Assembly (NCBI RefSeq): GCF_902498185.1
Contig: NZ_CABVIX010000001.1
Coordinates: 682,001-746,000, forward strand
DNA from: Pseudomonas fluorescens
GTDB lineage: Bacteria; Pseudomonadota; Gammaproteobacteria; Pseudomonadales; Pseudomonadaceae
Reading direction: 5' to 3'
Length of the DNA stretch: 64,000 nt
A program made the position numbers and the translations under genes. This document shows positions 36,100-46,785 of this stretch, one piece after another. Positions within the stretch are counted from its first letter, which is position 1. Each line of letters starts with the position of its first letter. The notes under the pieces are model-generated. The model was not told the origin of the DNA and made no database searches. It was given only the letters and a program-made list of their open reading frames with translations.

Positions 36100-36825
36100 T
36101 CAATCGCGGCAGCAATGCGCCTTGTCTTCGGCGCCTTCGTAGCGATCGTGGTACCGCACCCAGTCCATGGTTCCCTTCTCGTTGCGGCCCAAGGGCATGA
36201 GGTCGAGGAAGTTGTAGGTGCCGACCAGGATGTCCAGGCCACGGGCATAGGTCGAGTACGTGTGGTAGATGACGCCGTCGTCATCTCGATAGAACACGCT
36301 GAGCCCGGGAAGCTCGCCTTCCTCTCCCTGGTAGGCCTCGTAGTTGTACTGGCCGCTGCCGTCGGTGGGCACGCTTACCCCGAAGTCGCGGTTGAAGGTA
36401 CTGTCATGGGCCGAATACCAGTCAAAGCGCCAGCCCATGCGTGACCTGAAGGCCTGGAATTGATCGTAGGGGGCCCCGGACACCGCGACCAGCGAGACGT
36501 CATGATGAGCCAGGTGCAGGTTCGCGCCGTCGAAATGATCGGCGAGGAACGAGCACCCCGGGCACCCCTCGCTCCAGCCCTCGACGAACATGAAGTGGTA
36601 GACCAGCAACTGGCTGCGGCCGGCGAACAGGTCCGCCAGGCTCAGTTCTCCATCCGGTCCCTGGAAGCGGTAGGGCGTGTCCACCCTGAGCCAGGGCAGC
36701 GCCCGGCGCGCAGCAGACAGCTCGTCGCGCTCATGGGTAAAGGCTTTTTCGCGCAGCCACAACTGGCGGCGGGCAGCCAGCCATTCGTTGCGCGAGGCCA
36801 CTTCGGGTTTGTCTGGAGTGTCCAT
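36100..36825 (-). CDS. DUF899 thioredoxin-like protein
   Basis: About 241 residues from ATG 36825, with GGAG 8 bases upstream. Family motifs are EWLAARRQLWLREKAFTHERDELSAARRALPW, YHFMFVEGWSEGCPGCSFLADHFDG and LDLMPLGRNEKGTMDWVRYHDRYE. The CPGC motif gives a thioredoxin-like redox centre. DUF899 proteins are common in bacteria, but their substrates are unknown. The gene is convergent with the DUF1615 lipoprotein gene. Confidence 0.88.
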   Translation of the reverse strand: MDTPDKPEVASRNEWLAARRQLWLREKAFTHERDELSAARRALPWLRVDTPYRFQGPDGELSLADLFAGRSQLLVYHFMFVEGWSEGCPGCSFLADHFDGANLHLAHHDVSLVAVSGAPYDQFQAFRSRMGWRFDWYSAHDSTFNRDFGVSVPTDGSGQYNYEAYQGEEGELPGLSVFYRDDDGVIYHTYSTYARGLDILVGTYNFLDLMPLGRNEKGTMDWVRYHDRYEGAEDKAHCCRD

Positions 36826-36945
36826 GGATGTCGCTCCACGCGGGGATGTGCTCATGGTCGAACGACGTCGCAAGCGTTCGACAATGCACATCGGCTGGCC
36901 GACGAATGGAGGGGCATCGCAGGGCGCATGCGACCTTCGTGTGGG

Positions 36946-37602
36946 TCAGCCCCGCATCTCGTCGATCAGCGCCCAGAGCAATGGATCTTCGAAATCATCG
37001 ATGACCAATTGCGCACCTGCTGCCAGCAGACGTTCGGCCGGCAGGCTGGTGGCCACTCCCACGGTGAAGATTCCCGCGTTGCTGGCGGCGATGATGCCTG
37101 GAACCGAGTCCTCGAAGGCCAGCGCCTGCACGGCCGTTGCGTTCAGTCGTTGCAGCCCGGTCAGGTAGGGCAGCGGGTCGGGCTTGGCACGGGCCAGTTC
37201 CTCGGCCACCACGACATGCTCGAAATGCCCGCCCAGGCCCATCGCGCTCAACATGTGCTCGGCATTGTGGCGCGGGGCGTTGGTCACCACGCACACGCCG
37301 ATCGCTTGCGTCGAAGCATGCTCGAGCAGGCGCAGCAAGCCAGGCATGGGCTCAAGCTCGGGAGACAGGTCGCGAAACAGTGCTTCCTTGCGGTCTGCGA
37401 GGGCTTTTTGCTGCTCCGGGCTGGACTGCGGAAACAGCTCGGCGAACAGCTCGCCATTGGCACGGCCGCTGACCTGGGCTTCGAACTCGGCCTGGCTCAG
37501 TGTGCGTCCATGTTCCTCCATCAGGTGGCGGAACGCTTGCAGATGCAGGGTATCGGTGTCGGTAAGGGTTCCGTCGAGGTCGAACAGCAGGGCGTTCAGC
37601 AT
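36946..37602 (-). CDS. HAD-family phosphatase (phosphoglycolate/beta-phosphoglucomutase-like)
   Basis: 218 residues from ATG 37602. Motif I is LLFDLDGTLTDTD, motif II is VCVVTNAPRH, motif III Lys is in ELARAKPDP, and motif IV is LAFEDSVPGIIAASNAG. A helical cap lies between motifs I and II (HLQAFRHLMEEHGRTL). It should dephosphorylate a small sugar or glycolytic phosphate in the cytoplasm. It is divergent from lexA2, about 100 bp away. Confidence 0.9.
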   Translation of the reverse strand: MLNALLFDLDGTLTDTDTLHLQAFRHLMEEHGRTLSQAEFEAQVSGRANGELFAELFPQSSPEQQKALADRKEALFRDLSPELEPMPGLLRLLEHASTQAIGVCVVTNAPRHNAEHMLSAMGLGGHFEHVVVAEELARAKPDPLPYLTGLQRLNATAVQALAFEDSVPGIIAASNAGIFTVGVATSLPAERLLAAGAQLVIDDFEDPLLWALIDEMRG

Positions 37603-37688
37603 GGGGCATCCGTGTGATGAGAAAGTCCTTCGCGATAATACCGAAAAAAGCAGCGACGAAAGGGGGCTGGTCATGTTCAGGCAAAAAG

Positions 37689-37702
37689 AGTACAAATGTG
37701 CT
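37689..37702 (+). promoter_or_regulatory. LexA2-type operator of the mutagenesis cassette
   Basis: AGTACAAATGTGCT is an exact match to the AGTAC-N4-GTGCT site described for P. putida LexA2. It ends 2 bases before the ATG at 37705 and contains the alternative ATG at 37696. A repressor bound here would block both transcription start and any leader, so lexA2 autoregulates and controls imuA-imuB-dnaE2. Confidence 0.88.
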
Positions 37703-37704
37703 CC

Positions 37705-38313
37705 ATGGACAGATTATCCCCCAAACGCCGCGCGATTCTCGAATTCATCCGCGAGCGTATCGCAGAACATGGCCAGCCACCGAGCCTGGCCGATATCGCC
37801 AGCCGCTTCGGTTTTGCCTCGCGCAGCGTTGCGCGAAAGCACATCGTTGCCCTGTGCCAGGCCGGCCTCATCGACGTCACGCCGAACCAGGCACGTGGCA
37901 TCCGCCTGGCCGAGCCACTGCGCCGTCCGGAAATCCTCGAAATTCCGGTCCTTGGCCAAGTAGCCGCGGGGGCGCCCATAGGTCCCGACCTGGACATCCA
38001 CGAACAACTGCTGGTCGACCCGAGCCTTTTCCGCCGTACGCCCGACTACCTGCTCAAGGTGCGTGGCGACTCGATGATTCTCGACGGCATCCTCGACGGC
38101 GACCTGGTCGGCATCCGCCAGCAGGCCGAGGCCAGCGACGGCCAGATCGTCGTTGCCCGGCTCGACGGCGAAGTGACCATCAAGCGCCTGCAGCGCGCCG
38201 CTGGCCGTTATCGGCTGCTGCCCCGCAATCCGGCCTTCGCGCCCATCGAGGTAGGACCTGAACGCGACTTCATGATCGAAGGAGTGTTCTGTGGCCTGCT
38301 GAGGCGCGATTGA
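37705..38313 (+). CDS. lexA2: LexA2 repressor of the SOS mutagenesis cassette
   Basis: 202 residues. The N-terminal winged helix is DRLSPKRRAILEFIRERIAEHGQPPSLADIA. The self-cleavage bond is A88-G89 in GQVAAGAPIG, and the catalytic dyad is S123 (RGDSMILDG) and K160 (GEVTIKRL). RecA-triggered autocleavage would derepress the operon. A further upstream ATG (37696) lies inside the operator, and no ribosome site is clear, so the message may be leaderless. The stop overlaps the imuA start as TGATG. Confidence 0.93.
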   Translation: MDRLSPKRRAILEFIRERIAEHGQPPSLADIASRFGFASRSVARKHIVALCQAGLIDVTPNQARGIRLAEPLRRPEILEIPVLGQVAAGAPIGPDLDIHEQLLVDPSLFRRTPDYLLKVRGDSMILDGILDGDLVGIRQQAEASDGQIVVARLDGEVTIKRLQRAAGRYRLLPRNPAFAPIEVGPERDFMIEGVFCGLLRRD

Positions 38314-38933
38314 TGGGCGCGGTTGTCGACCTCGACGGGCTGCTCGACCAGCGCCGGATATGGCGCGGGCGTCAGGCCCAGTCGCGGCCGCAGGGCCTGC
38401 AGCCGACCGGGCATGCGGCGCTTGATGCCTGCCTGCCCGATGGGGGCTGGCCGGCTGCCTCGCTGATCGAACTGCTGTTGGCTGCCCCCGGCTGCGGCGA
38501 GCTGCAATTGTTGTGGCCAAGCCTGGCGCGCCTGACAGCGGAGGGAGGGCGGGTGGTGCTGGTAGCACCGCCGTTCATTCCGTATGCGCCGGCATGGCAG
38601 GCGGCAGGCATTGACCTGCGCTGGCTGGCCCAGGTCGAGGCGCAGCCGGGTGAAGTCTTGTGGGCGGCGGAGCAATGCCTGCGCTCGGGCAGCTGTGCGG
38701 CGGTGCTGTGCTGGCCCGAACGCGCGGATGACCGCGCCTTGCGCCGGCTGCAGGTGGCTGCCGAGACTGGACAGGCGCTGGCGTTTGCCTGCCGCGCGCA
38801 ACAGGTATCGCTGAACCCTTCACCCGCTGCCTTGCGAATTGCCGTCGATACCCGGCCCGCGCAATGGCGGGTGCTCAAGTGCCGGGGCGGCCTGCCGCCC
38901 AGCTCGCCTGTCGCTGCAAGCGGGCGGGGATGA
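38313..38933 (+). CDS. imuA: ImuA (SulA/RecA-like) mutasome protein
   Basis: 206 residues with a RecA-fold-like core (PDGGWPAASLIELLLAAPGCGELQLLWPSLARL, GGRVVLVAPPFIPYAPAW). It lacks a proper Walker A, as known for ImuA/SulA-like proteins. It interacts with RecA and ImuB in the mutasome of the imuA-imuB-dnaE2 type. ATG 38313 overlaps the lexA2 stop. It stops 6 bp before imuB, so translation is coupled. Confidence 0.9.
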   Translation: MGAVVDLDGLLDQRRIWRGRQAQSRPQGLQPTGHAALDACLPDGGWPAASLIELLLAAPGCGELQLLWPSLARLTAEGGRVVLVAPPFIPYAPAWQAAGIDLRWLAQVEAQPGEVLWAAEQCLRSGSCAAVLCWPERADDRALRRLQVAAETGQALAFACRAQQVSLNPSPAALRIAVDTRPAQWRVLKCRGGLPPSSPVAASGRG

Positions 38934-38939
38934 TGCGCC

Positions 38940-40358
38940 ATGCTGTGGGCCTGCATTCTTCTGCCACAACTGGCGCTCGACACCGTTCTGCGCGCACGCG
39001 ACAACCCTGACGCACCTCTGGCACTGCTCGGTGGTCCGGTGCAGCGACGAGTGCTGCAGGCGGTCAACCCGGCGGCCGCGGCGCTAGGCTTGCGCGCCGG
39101 GCAAACTCTCAATGCCGCCCGGGCTCTGGCCGATGGCTTTACCTGCGTGGAGGCTGACGCCGCCAGCATCGAGCACATGCAGCAATTGCTGGCTGCATGG
39201 GCGTATCGGTTCAGTGCCCAGGTCAGCCTGCATTATCCACGGGCTGTACTCATGGAGGTCGGCTCCAGCCTGCAGCTGTTTGGCCCCTGGCCGCTGTTCG
39301 AGGCGCGCTTGCGTGAAGAGCTGCGCGGGCTTGGCCTTCGTCACCGGATTGTCCTGGCCAGCAATCCGGTCGCCGCGCGGATGCTCGCCAACGGGCATGA
39401 CGGCCTGGCGGTGCCAGCGCGTGAAGACACCACGTCAGCCCTGGCGCGCATGCCCGTCGAGCGTGTCGGCCTGCCGCCTGAAGCGGCCGAGGCCTTCGCA
39501 CGCATGGGCTTGCGCCAGCTGGGGCAGGTCTTGGCCTTGCCGCGCGAGTCCCTGGCGCGACGTTTCGCCTCCCAGGTGCAATTGCACCTGGACCAGCTGC
39601 TCGGGTTGCGCAGCCTGGGCCTTGCGTTCTACCAGCCGCCAGATCGCTTCGAGGCGCGGCTCGAGCTCAATTTCGACGTCGAGTCCCATCAGGCCCTGCT
39701 GTTTCCCCTGCGGCGCCTGGTCAACGACCTGGCCGCCTTCCTCGCCGGCCGGGATTGCGGTGTGCAGCGTTTTGCGCTGTTCCTCGAGCATGCCGAGGGT
39801 TCCGATACCTGTCTGCAGGTCGGGCTGCTGTCAGCCGAGCGCGAGCCCTCGATACTGTTCGAGCTGGCGCGGGGGCGCCTCGAGCCGCTGCGCATCACGG
39901 CGCCGGTACGCAACCTGCGTTTGCTTGCCGATGACCTGCCGGCCTTCGTGCCCCAGCACCAGGCGCTGTTCGATGCCCGGGCACAGCAGGTCCAGCCCTG
40001 GGCACAGTTGCGTGAGCGCCTGCGCGCACGCTTGGGCGACGATGCCGTGCAAGGCCTGCAAGTCCGCGCCGACCATCGCCCTGAATGCGCCTGGCAAGGG
40101 GCGAGCGAGGGCAGTCCGGGGCGCATGCCGGTGGCGCCGGACAGCCGCCCGGGATGGCTGCTGCCACAGGCCCAGCCCATTCCCGAGACCGGCCTGCGCC
40201 TACTTGGGCATGCCGAGCGCATCGAGTCGGGCTGGTGGGATGGTGCCGACGTGCGCCGCGACTACTACCGCATCGAGACGCCAGCAGGCCAGCAGGGCTG
40301 GGCCTACCGTGACCTGGTCGAGGCCGGACCATTGTGGTTGCAAGGCTGGTTTTCATGA
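38940..40358 (+). CDS. imuB: ImuB, catalytically dead Y-family polymerase homolog
   Basis: 472 residues of DinB-like architecture (fingers/palm, thumb, little finger and an extra C-terminal region). The palm start is [17 protein letters not shown] where active DinB has the first catalytic Asp, and the second acidic pair is replaced by [11 protein letters not shown]. Polymerase activity is therefore lost, as is typical for ImuB. It serves as a hub that binds the beta clamp, DnaE2 and ImuA. Its end overlaps dnaE2 as ATGA. Confidence 0.92.
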   Translation: MLWACILLPQLALDTVLRARDNPDAPLALLGGPVQRRVLQAVNPAAAALGLRAGQTLNAARALADGFTCVEADAASIEHMQQLLAAWAYRFSAQVSLHYPRAVLMEVGSSLQLFGPWPLFEARLREELRGLGLRHRIVLASNPVAARMLANGHDGLAVPAREDTTSALARMPVERVGLPPEAAEAFARMGLRQLGQVLALPRESLARRFASQVQLHLDQLLGLRSLGLAFYQPPDRFEARLELNFDVESHQALLFPLRRLVNDLAAFLAGRDCGVQRFALFLEHAEGSDTCLQVGLLSAEREPSILFELARGRLEPLRITAPVRNLRLLADDLPAFVPQHQALFDARAQQVQPWAQLRERLRARLGDDAVQGLQVRADHRPECAWQGASEGSPGRMPVAPDSRPGWLLPQAQPIPETGLRLLGHAERIESGWWDGADVRRDYYRIETPAGQQGWAYRDLVEAGPLWLQGWFS

Positions 40359-43300
40359 ACACGCAGCGCTATGCCGAATTGCACTGCCTGTCCAATTTCA
40401 GTTTCCAGCGGGGCGCCTCCAGCGCCGATGAGTTGTTTCGCCGGGCGGCCGAGCTGGGCTACCAGGCCCTGGCGATCACCGATGAATGCACCCTGTCCGG
40501 GATCGTGCGTGCCTGGCAGGCCGCGAAGGCGCATGACGTCCGCCTGATCGTCGGCAGTGAAGTGCGCGTCCAGGAAGGCCCGCGGCTGGTCTTGCTGGTG
40601 CAGGACCTTGTCGGTTACCAGAACCTGTGCGCGCTGATCACCCGAGCCCGCCGCCGGGCGAAAAAAGGCGAGTACCGCGTGCTGCCGGATGACCTCGTGG
40701 CCTGTCACCAGGGCCTGCTGGCGCTGTGGGTGCCCGACGACGCCCAGGACATCACCCCTGGGCAATGGCTGCAGCAGCACTTTGGCGAACGCCTCTATCT
40801 GGGGGTCCACCTGCATCGGAGCTGCGATGACGCCAGCCGCCTGGCGCACCTGCTGAACATGGCCGAGCAACTGGGAACCGCGGCCGTCGCGTGCGGCGAT
40901 GTGCACATGCACGCCCGGGGTCGGCGCGCCCTGCAGGACTGCATGAGCGCCATCCGCCATCACACCACGGTGGCCGAAGCCGGGCAGTTGCTGTTCGCCA
41001 ATGGTGAGCGGCACCTTCGGCCCATGGCGCAACTGGCCGAGCTGTATCCCCCCGCGCTGCTTTCCCGTACACAGGTGCTTGCCGAACGCTGCCAGTTCGA
41101 CCTGAGCCAGTTGCGTTACCAGTACCCCCACGAGGTCGTGCCCGCAGGACAGACCCCGAGCACCTGGCTGCGCGCCCTGTGCGAGCGCCATCTGCCCCAG
41201 CGCTGGCCTGACGGGCCTAGCCCAGCGGTACGCGAGACCCTGGAGCGAGAGCTGGCGCTGATTGCCGAGCTGGGCTACGAAAGCTACTTTCTGACCGTTC
41301 ATGACATTGTCAGCTTTGCCCGCAGCCAGCATATTCTTTGCCAAGGCAGGGGATCGGCGGCCAACTCGGTGGTGTGTTTCGTGCTGGGCATCACCGAACT
41401 CGATCCCATGCAGACCAAGTTGCTGTTCGAACGCTTCCTGTCGCGTGAGCGCGACGAGCCGCCCGACATCGACGTCGACTTCGAGCATGACCGCCGCGAG
41501 GAAGTGATCCAGTACGTGTTCCGGCGCTACGGCCGTCACCGGGCGGCTTTGACCGCAGTGGTCAGCACCTACCACGCCGCCGGGGCGGTACGCGACATCG
41601 CCCGCGTGCTGGGCCTGCCTTCCGATCAGATTGATGCACTGGCCAAGTGCTGTGGGCGCTGGACCGATCGCATCCCATCGCCTGAGCAATTGCAGGAGGC
41701 CGGTTTCGAGGCGCAGAGCCCGTCATTGCGGCGCATTCTGGTACTGGCGGGGGAACTGATCGGCTTTCCCCGGCACCTGTCCCAGCATCCGGGTGGGTTT
41801 GTCATCTCCGAGCAGCCCCTGGACCAGTTGGTGCCGGTGGAAAACGCTGCCATGGAGGAACGCACCGTCATTCAGTGGGACAAGGACGACCTTGATGCGG
41901 TCGGGCTGCTCAAGGTCGATGTGCTCGCCCTGGGGATGCTCAGCGCGCTGCGCCGCTGCTTCGACCTGATCGATCGCCACCGTGGCCGGCGCCTGACCCT
42001 GGCAAGCATTCCGGCCGATGATGGCCCTACCTACGACATGATCAGCCGGGCCGAGACCATCGGCGTGTTCCAGATCGAATCCCGCGCGCAGATGGCGATG
42101 CTGCCCAGGTTGAAGCCGCGCGAGTTCTACGACCTGGTGATCGAGGTCGCGATCGTCCGGCCTGGGCCGATCCAGGGGGACATGGTCCATCCCTACCTGC
42201 GCAGGCGCCTTGGGAAAGAACCCATCACTTATCCGTCAAAGGCGCTGGAGGCGGTGTTCAAGCGTACCCTGGGGGTACCGCTGTTTCAGGAGCAGGTGAT
42301 GGAACTGGCCATGGTCGCCGCCGACTACAGTGCCGGCGAGGCCGACCAGTTGCGCCGCAGCATGGCCGCCTGGAAGCGTACCGGCGGGCTCGAGCCGCAT
42401 CGCGTGCGGCTGATCGAAGGCATGTTGCGCAATGGTTACGAGGTAAGCTTTGCCGAGCGCATCTTCGAGCAGATCAAGGGCTTTGGCAGCTACGGCTTTC
42501 CCGAGTCCCACGCCGCCAGCTTCGCCTTGCTCACCTATGCCAGCAGCTGGCTCAAATGCCATGAACCGGCGATCTTCATCTGCGCGCTGATCAACAGCTG
42601 GCCCATGGGCTTCTACTCGCCTGACCAGTTGCTGCAGGATGCCCGACGCCAAGGTATCGAGGTTCGCCCGGTGGACGTTTGCCACAGCACCTGGGACTGC
42701 ACGCTGGAAGGCGATGAGGTGCTGGCCATTCGCATCGGCCTGCGGCAGATTCGCGGCTTTGCCGAAATCGATGCGCTGCGCCTGGAGCAAAGGCGGGCAG
42801 AGCGGCCTTGGCGCGACATCGAGGACCTGTGCTTGCGCGCAGGGCTCGACAGCCGGGCCCGCGAGCGCCTGGCCGATGCCGGCGCCCTGCGCGGGCTTGC
42901 ACGGGACCGGCACCAGGCGCGCTGGCAAGTGGCGGCAGTTCAGGCGCAACTGCCGTTGTTCGCCCAGGTCGAGGCTGCACCGGAGAAGACGGTCGAGCTG
43001 CCCACGCCCTCGGTCGGCGAAGACCTGGTTGCCGACTACGCCACCCTCGGCACTACCCTGGGTCCGCACCCACTGACCTTGTTGCGCCCACGCCTCGTGG
43101 CCCGCGGTTGCCGCAGCTCCCACGAACTCGCCGAAGTGCAGCACGGTGACAGCGTCAGCGTCGCGGGCATCGTGGTCGGCCGCCAGCGCCCAGGGACCGC
43201 GAGCGGCGTGACCTTCGTGACGCTCGAGGATGAATACGGCATGGTCAACGTCGTGGTCTGGCGCGACCTGGCCGAGCGCCAGCGCCGCGCGCTGGTAGGT

Positions 43301-43429
43301 TCACGCCTGCTGAAGGTGTACGGACGGCTGGAGCAAGAAAACGGCGTGCGCCACCTGATCGCCAAGCGGTTGGAAGACGTCAGCGTGTTGCTGCAAGGGC
43401 TGGATGTGCGCAGCCGAGATTTTCATTGA
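40355..43429 (+). CDS. dnaE2: Error-prone DNA polymerase III alpha subunit DnaE2 (ImuC)
   Basis: 1024 residues from ATG 40355. The PHP domain starts [22 protein letters not shown]. The catalytic aspartates lie in [16 protein letters not shown] (D373 and D375), and the C-terminal OB fold is seen around [29 protein letters not shown]. It performs translesion synthesis after DNA damage together with ImuA and ImuB. The cassette is complete, in the usual order, with overlapping genes under LexA2 control. Confidence 0.95.
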   Translation: MNTQRYAELHCLSNFSFQRGASSADELFRRAAELGYQALAITDECTLSGIVRAWQAAKAHDVRLIVGSEVRVQEGPRLVLLVQDLVGYQNLCALITRARRRAKKGEYRVLPDDLVACHQGLLALWVPDDAQDITPGQWLQQHFGERLYLGVHLHRSCDDASRLAHLLNMAEQLGTAAVACGDVHMHARGRRALQDCMSAIRHHTTVAEAGQLLFANGERHLRPMAQLAELYPPALLSRTQVLAERCQFDLSQLRYQYPHEVVPAGQTPSTWLRALCERHLPQRWPDGPSPAVRETLERELALIAELGYESYFLTVHDIVSFARSQHILCQGRGSAANSVVCFVLGITELDPMQTKLLFERFLSRERDEPPDIDVDFEHDRREEVIQYVFRRYGRHRAALTAVVSTYHAAGAVRDIARVLGLPSDQIDALAKCCGRWTDRIPSPEQLQEAGFEAQSPSLRRILVLAGELIGFPRHLSQHPGGFVISEQPLDQLVPVENAAMEERTVIQWDKDDLDAVGLLKVDVLALGMLSALRRCFDLIDRHRGRRLTLASIPADDGPTYDMISRAETIGVFQIESRAQMAMLPRLKPREFYDLVIEVAIVRPGPIQGDMVHPYLRRRLGKEPITYPSKALEAVFKRTLGVPLFQEQVMELAMVAADYSAGEADQLRRSMAAWKRTGGLEPHRVRLIEGMLRNGYEVSFAERIFEQIKGFGSYGFPESHAASFALLTYASSWLKCHEPAIFICALINSWPMGFYSPDQLLQDARRQGIEVRPVDVCHSTWDCTLEGDEVLAIRIGLRQIRGFAEIDALRLEQRRAERPWRDIEDLCLRAGLDSRARERLADAGALRGLARDRHQARWQVAAVQAQLPLFAQVEAAPEKTVELPTPSVGEDLVADYATLGTTLGPHPLTLLRPRLVARGCRSSHELAEVQHGDSVSVAGIVVGRQRPGTASGVTFVTLEDEYGMVNVVVWRDLAERQRRALVGSRLLKVYGRLEQENGVRHLIAKRLEDVSVLLQGLDVRSRDFH

Positions 43430-43472
43430 GCCTTCATTCGATGGAATAAACGCCCTTGCGTCAATCATTACA

Positions 43473-44294
43473 TCAAACCATCGCTAACCCCTGCTTGCGC
43501 ATCGGCGGCGCAAACGCCTCGTCGATCGCCCGCAAATCGTCAGCATCAAGCACCAATTCACCCGCCCCCGCATTGAGCTGCACATGCTCAGGCGAAACGG
43601 CCTTGGGGATGGCGATCACCCCATCATCCCGCGTCACCCACGCCAGGCTGACCTGCGCCGGAGTCACACCATGACGCTCGGCGACCTGTGAAAGCACCGG
43701 ATGCCCAAGCAGTCTTCCCGCCTGGGCCAGAGGACAGTACGCCATGGTCGGCAAGCCACGGGCCTGGCTCCACGGCAGCAGGTCGAACTCGATGCCCCGT
43801 TGAGCCGGGTTGTACAGCACCTGATTGACCGCGCACTCAGGGCTATCCAGCTCGATCAGGTCGTCCACATCGAAGTTGGACACGCCCCAGCGGCGTATCT
43901 TGCCCGCTTCTCGAAGGCGCTCGAACGCTTCGACCGTTTCCTCAAGCGGATACTGCCCGCGCCAGTGCAGCAGGTACAGGTCGATGCAGTCAGTGCCCAG
44001 GCGCTGCAAGCTGCGTTCGCAGGCCGCCGGCACGCCCTTGCGGCTGGCATTGTGCGGATAGACCTTGCTGACCAGAAATACCTCGTCCCGACGTCCTGCG
44101 ATGGCCTCGCCTACTACCTCTTCGGCACCGCCCTCGGCATACATCTCGGCAGTGTCGATCAGCGTCAGGCCAAGCTCGATGCCGTATTGCAGCGCCGCAA
44201 CTTCGCGGGCCCTCTGAGCGGGATCTTCTCCCATGTACCAGGTGCCCTGGCCAATGGCCGGGACGCTTGAGCCTGCAAGTTTCAGGGTACGCAT
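43473..44294 (-). CDS. Aldo/keto reductase
   Basis: 273 residues. The catalytic tetrad is recognisable: Asp in [10 protein letters not shown], Tyr in the same motif, Lys in VSKVYPHN, and His in LYLLHWRG. The NADPH-binding C-terminal part has [18 protein letters not shown]. It reduces aldehydes or ketones in the cytoplasm. The gene overlaps the 3' end of the LysR regulator gene by 13 bp on the same strand, so the two are cotranscribed. The substrate is not evident. Confidence 0.9.
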   Translation of the reverse strand: MRTLKLAGSSVPAIGQGTWYMGEDPAQRAREVAALQYGIELGLTLIDTAEMYAEGGAEEVVGEAIAGRRDEVFLVSKVYPHNASRKGVPAACERSLQRLGTDCIDLYLLHWRGQYPLEETVEAFERLREAGKIRRWGVSNFDVDDLIELDSPECAVNQVLYNPAQRGIEFDLLPWSQARGLPTMAYCPLAQAGRLLGHPVLSQVAERHGVTPAQVSLAWVTRDDGVIAIPKAVSPEHVQLNAGAGELVLDADDLRAIDEAFAPPMRKQGLAMV

Positions 44295-45187
44295 GTCACC
44301 TCCTGGGGGCGGGTATGGGTCAGCAGCACGTCAAGCATCGCCTGGGCCGCCGTGGACAGTTCATGATCGCCCAGCGAGATCACGCCGATGCGCCTTTCGA
44401 CGCTGGGTTCGACCAAGGGCACGCAGCGCGCCCCGAGTTCCTGCATCTGGCCGATGCACAGCGCTGGCACAGCGCTTACGCCCAAGCCATTGGCAACCAT
44501 GCGGCCGATGGTGGTGAGCTGGTGGCTCTCGAACGCAACCATCAGTTTGCCGTGCTCGACCGCAACCTGCTCTTCAAGCAGCAAGCGCACCGCCGACGGT
44601 CGTTGCAGGGCAATGAAATCCTCCGCCAGCAGCTCTCGCCAGGTCACCTGCGCCTGCACGGCAAGGGCTGAATCAGCCGGCACCACCGCCACAAAGCGGT
44701 CCAGGTACAGCGGCTCGAAGTGCAGCGCATCACCACTGTCGGGCTCAAAGCCGATGCCCAGTTCGACGCGCCGGTGACGCACCAGTTCCAGTACCTGTTC
44801 GTTGATCACGTCGTGCACGGTGACATTGACACGCGGATAGCGTTGGCGAAACACCTTGAGCGACGCCGGCAGCAGGTTGCCGGCAAACGCTGGCATCGCG
44901 GCGATGGCCACGCGCCCCAGCTGCAGGGTGAAGCGCTGGCGCAGCAGTTCCTCGGTATCGTCCCAATCGACCAGCAGGCGCCGTGCCAGGGGCAAGAGCA
45001 CTTCGCCCTCCGGTGTCAGGCTGACGCTGCGGGTGGTGCGGGTAAGCAGGGCACCCCCGAGGTTGTCTTCAAGCGCCTTGATGGCAAGGCTCAAGGCGGG
45101 TTGCGAAATATGCAGGTGCTCGCCGGCCTGGACGAAGCTCTGGTACTTGGCCACGGTGACAAAGGCACGCAATTGCTTGACGTTCAT
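44282..45187 (-). CDS. LysR-family transcriptional regulator
   Basis: 301 residues. The N-terminal helix-turn-helix is [45 protein letters not shown]. The C-terminal co-inducer domain follows ([40 protein letters not shown]). It is divergent from the CoA-transferase genes with a 137-bp intergenic region that contains a palindrome. It should activate the CoA-transferase operon and repress itself, as LysR proteins usually do. Confidence 0.92.
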   Translation of the reverse strand: MNVKQLRAFVTVAKYQSFVQAGEHLHISQPALSLAIKALEDNLGGALLTRTTRSVSLTPEGEVLLPLARRLLVDWDDTEELLRQRFTLQLGRVAIAAMPAFAGNLLPASLKVFRQRYPRVNVTVHDVINEQVLELVRHRRVELGIGFEPDSGDALHFEPLYLDRFVAVVPADSALAVQAQVTWRELLAEDFIALQRPSAVRLLLEEQVAVEHGKLMVAFESHQLTTIGRMVANGLGVSAVPALCIGQMQELGARCVPLVEPSVERRIGVISLGDHELSTAAQAMLDVLLTHTRPQEVTCVP

Positions 45188-45212
45188 GGCTGCTTGACCG
45201 TTGTTTTGGAAA

Positions 45213-45234
45213 ATTTATCAATCGATGAATAAAT
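45213..45234. promoter_or_regulatory. Candidate LysR-binding palindrome
   Basis: ATTTATCAATCGATGAATAA followed by AT has arms ATTTAT and ATAAAT around CAATCGATGA. It has a T-N11-A core as expected for LysR sites. It lies 26 bp before the LysR start and about 90 bp before the CoA-transferase start, which fits a divergent regulatory region. Confidence 0.55.
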
Positions 45235-45324
45235 CAAAATTAACAAATTAGTGGGTGCGGGGGAAGATGAGCTCGACGCTCCCCGACACCTCCGTCGGTC
45301 CACAACTACAAAAGGCGAAACAGC

Positions 45325-46023
45325 ATGGCCGGACTGGACAAGCGCGTATCAACCTATGAGCAGGCCCTCGACGGCCTGACCGATGACATGACAGTCCTGG
45401 CCGGCGGGTTCGGCCTGTGCGGCATTCCTGAAAACCTCATCGCCGAGATTCGCCGCCGCAGGGTCAAGGGGCTGACCGTAGTCTCCAACAACTGCGGGGT
45501 CGACGACTTTGGTCTTGGGGTACTGCTCAAGGACCGGCAGATCCGCAAGATGGTCGCTTCCTACGTCGGCGAAAATGCCGAATTCGAGCGCCAGTTGCTC
45601 AGCGGTGAGCTCGAGGTGGAGCTCACCCCGCAAGGCACCCTTGCCGAGAAGATGCGTGCGGGCGGCGCCGGCATTCCAGCTTTCTTCACGGCCACCGGCT
45701 ACGGCACCCCGGTCGCCGAAGGCAAGGAAGTGCGTGACTTCAACGGCCGCAAGTACATTCTTGAAGAAGCCATCACCGGCGATTTCGCCATCGTCAAAGG
45801 CTGGAAGGCCGATCACTACGGCAACGTGGTGTACCGCAATACTGCGCAAAACTTCAACCCGCTGGCTGCCACCGCCGGGCGCATCACCGTGGTCGAGGTC
45901 GAGGAAATCGTCGAACCCGGCGTGCTGCTGCCCAGCGAAATCCACACCCCGGGCATCTTCGTCGACCGTGTCATTGTCGGCACCTTCGAGAAGCGCATCG
46001 AAAAACGCACCGTCAACGCCTGA
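45325..46023 (+). CDS. 3-oxoacid CoA-transferase subunit A (ScoA/AtoD-like)
   Basis: 232 residues. Opening [32 protein letters not shown], the glycine-rich CoA site, then [32 protein letters not shown], are diagnostic of succinyl-CoA:3-ketoacid or acetoacetate CoA-transferases. It forms the complex with subunit B, encoded 36 bp downstream. It activates acetoacetate or a similar oxoacid in ketone-body/3-oxoacid catabolism. Whether succinyl- or acetyl-CoA is the donor cannot be seen. Confidence 0.92.
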   Translation: MAGLDKRVSTYEQALDGLTDDMTVLAGGFGLCGIPENLIAEIRRRRVKGLTVVSNNCGVDDFGLGVLLKDRQIRKMVASYVGENAEFERQLLSGELEVELTPQGTLAEKMRAGGAGIPAFFTATGYGTPVAEGKEVRDFNGRKYILEEAITGDFAIVKGWKADHYGNVVYRNTAQNFNPLAATAGRITVVEVEEIVEPGVLLPSEIHTPGIFVDRVIVGTFEKRIEKRTVNA

Positions 46024-46059
46024 CCGGCCTTCGCACAGAACAGTAAAGAGACCCAGACC

Positions 46060-46716
46060 ATGGCACTGACCCGCGAACAAATGGCGCAACGCGTCGCCCG
46101 TGAACTCAAGGACGGCTACTACGTCAACCTTGGCATCGGCATTCCGACTCTGGTGGCCAACTACGTGCCGGCCGACATGGACGTGATGCTGCAATCGGAA
46201 AACGGCCTGCTGGGCATGGGCGAGTTTCCCACCGAGAAGCAGCTTGACGCCGACATGATCAACGCCGGCAAGCAGACCGTTACCGCCCGCCGCGGCGCCT
46301 CGATCTTCAATTCCGCGGATTCCTTCGCCATGATCCGCGGCGGACACGTGGACCTCACCGTACTGGGCGCCTTTGAAGTCGACGTCGAAGGCAACATCGC
46401 CTCCTGGATGATCCCCGGCAAGCTGGTCAAGGGCATGGGCGGCGCGATGGACCTGGTGGCGGGCGCCGAGAACATCATCGTGACCATGACCCACGCCTCC
46501 AAGGACGGCGAGTCAAAACTGCTGACGCGCTGCAGCCTGCCGCTGACGGGGGCAGGGTGTATCCGCAAGGTGCTGACCGACCTTGCGTACCTGGAGATCG
46601 ACAACGGCGCTTTCATCCTGCGTGAAACCGCGCCCGGGGTGAGTATCGAGGAGGTTATCGAGAGGACGGCGGGCAAGCTGATCGTGGCGGATGATGTGAA
46701 GAAGATGACATTTTAG
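46060..46716 (+). CDS. 3-oxoacid CoA-transferase subunit B (ScoB/AtoA-like)
   Basis: 218 residues. The catalytic glutamate is E47 in MLQSENGLLGMG, forming the covalent glutamyl-CoA intermediate. Other motifs are GYYVNLGIGIPTLVANYVP and GGHVDLTVLGAFEVDVEGNIASWMIPGK. It is the beta subunit of the enzyme with the gene at 45325. The operon has only these two genes before an AT-richer stretch. Confidence 0.93.
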   Translation: MALTREQMAQRVARELKDGYYVNLGIGIPTLVANYVPADMDVMLQSENGLLGMGEFPTEKQLDADMINAGKQTVTARRGASIFNSADSFAMIRGGHVDLTVLGAFEVDVEGNIASWMIPGKLVKGMGGAMDLVAGAENIIVTMTHASKDGESKLLTRCSLPLTGAGCIRKVLTDLAYLEIDNGAFILRETAPGVSIEEVIERTAGKLIVADDVKKMTF

Positions 46717-46785
46717 GCATCGGTTCAATGGCTGCTTCTCTGATGCATTACGGTAAGTGGGCCTGATGATCTCGCTTGCTGACTC

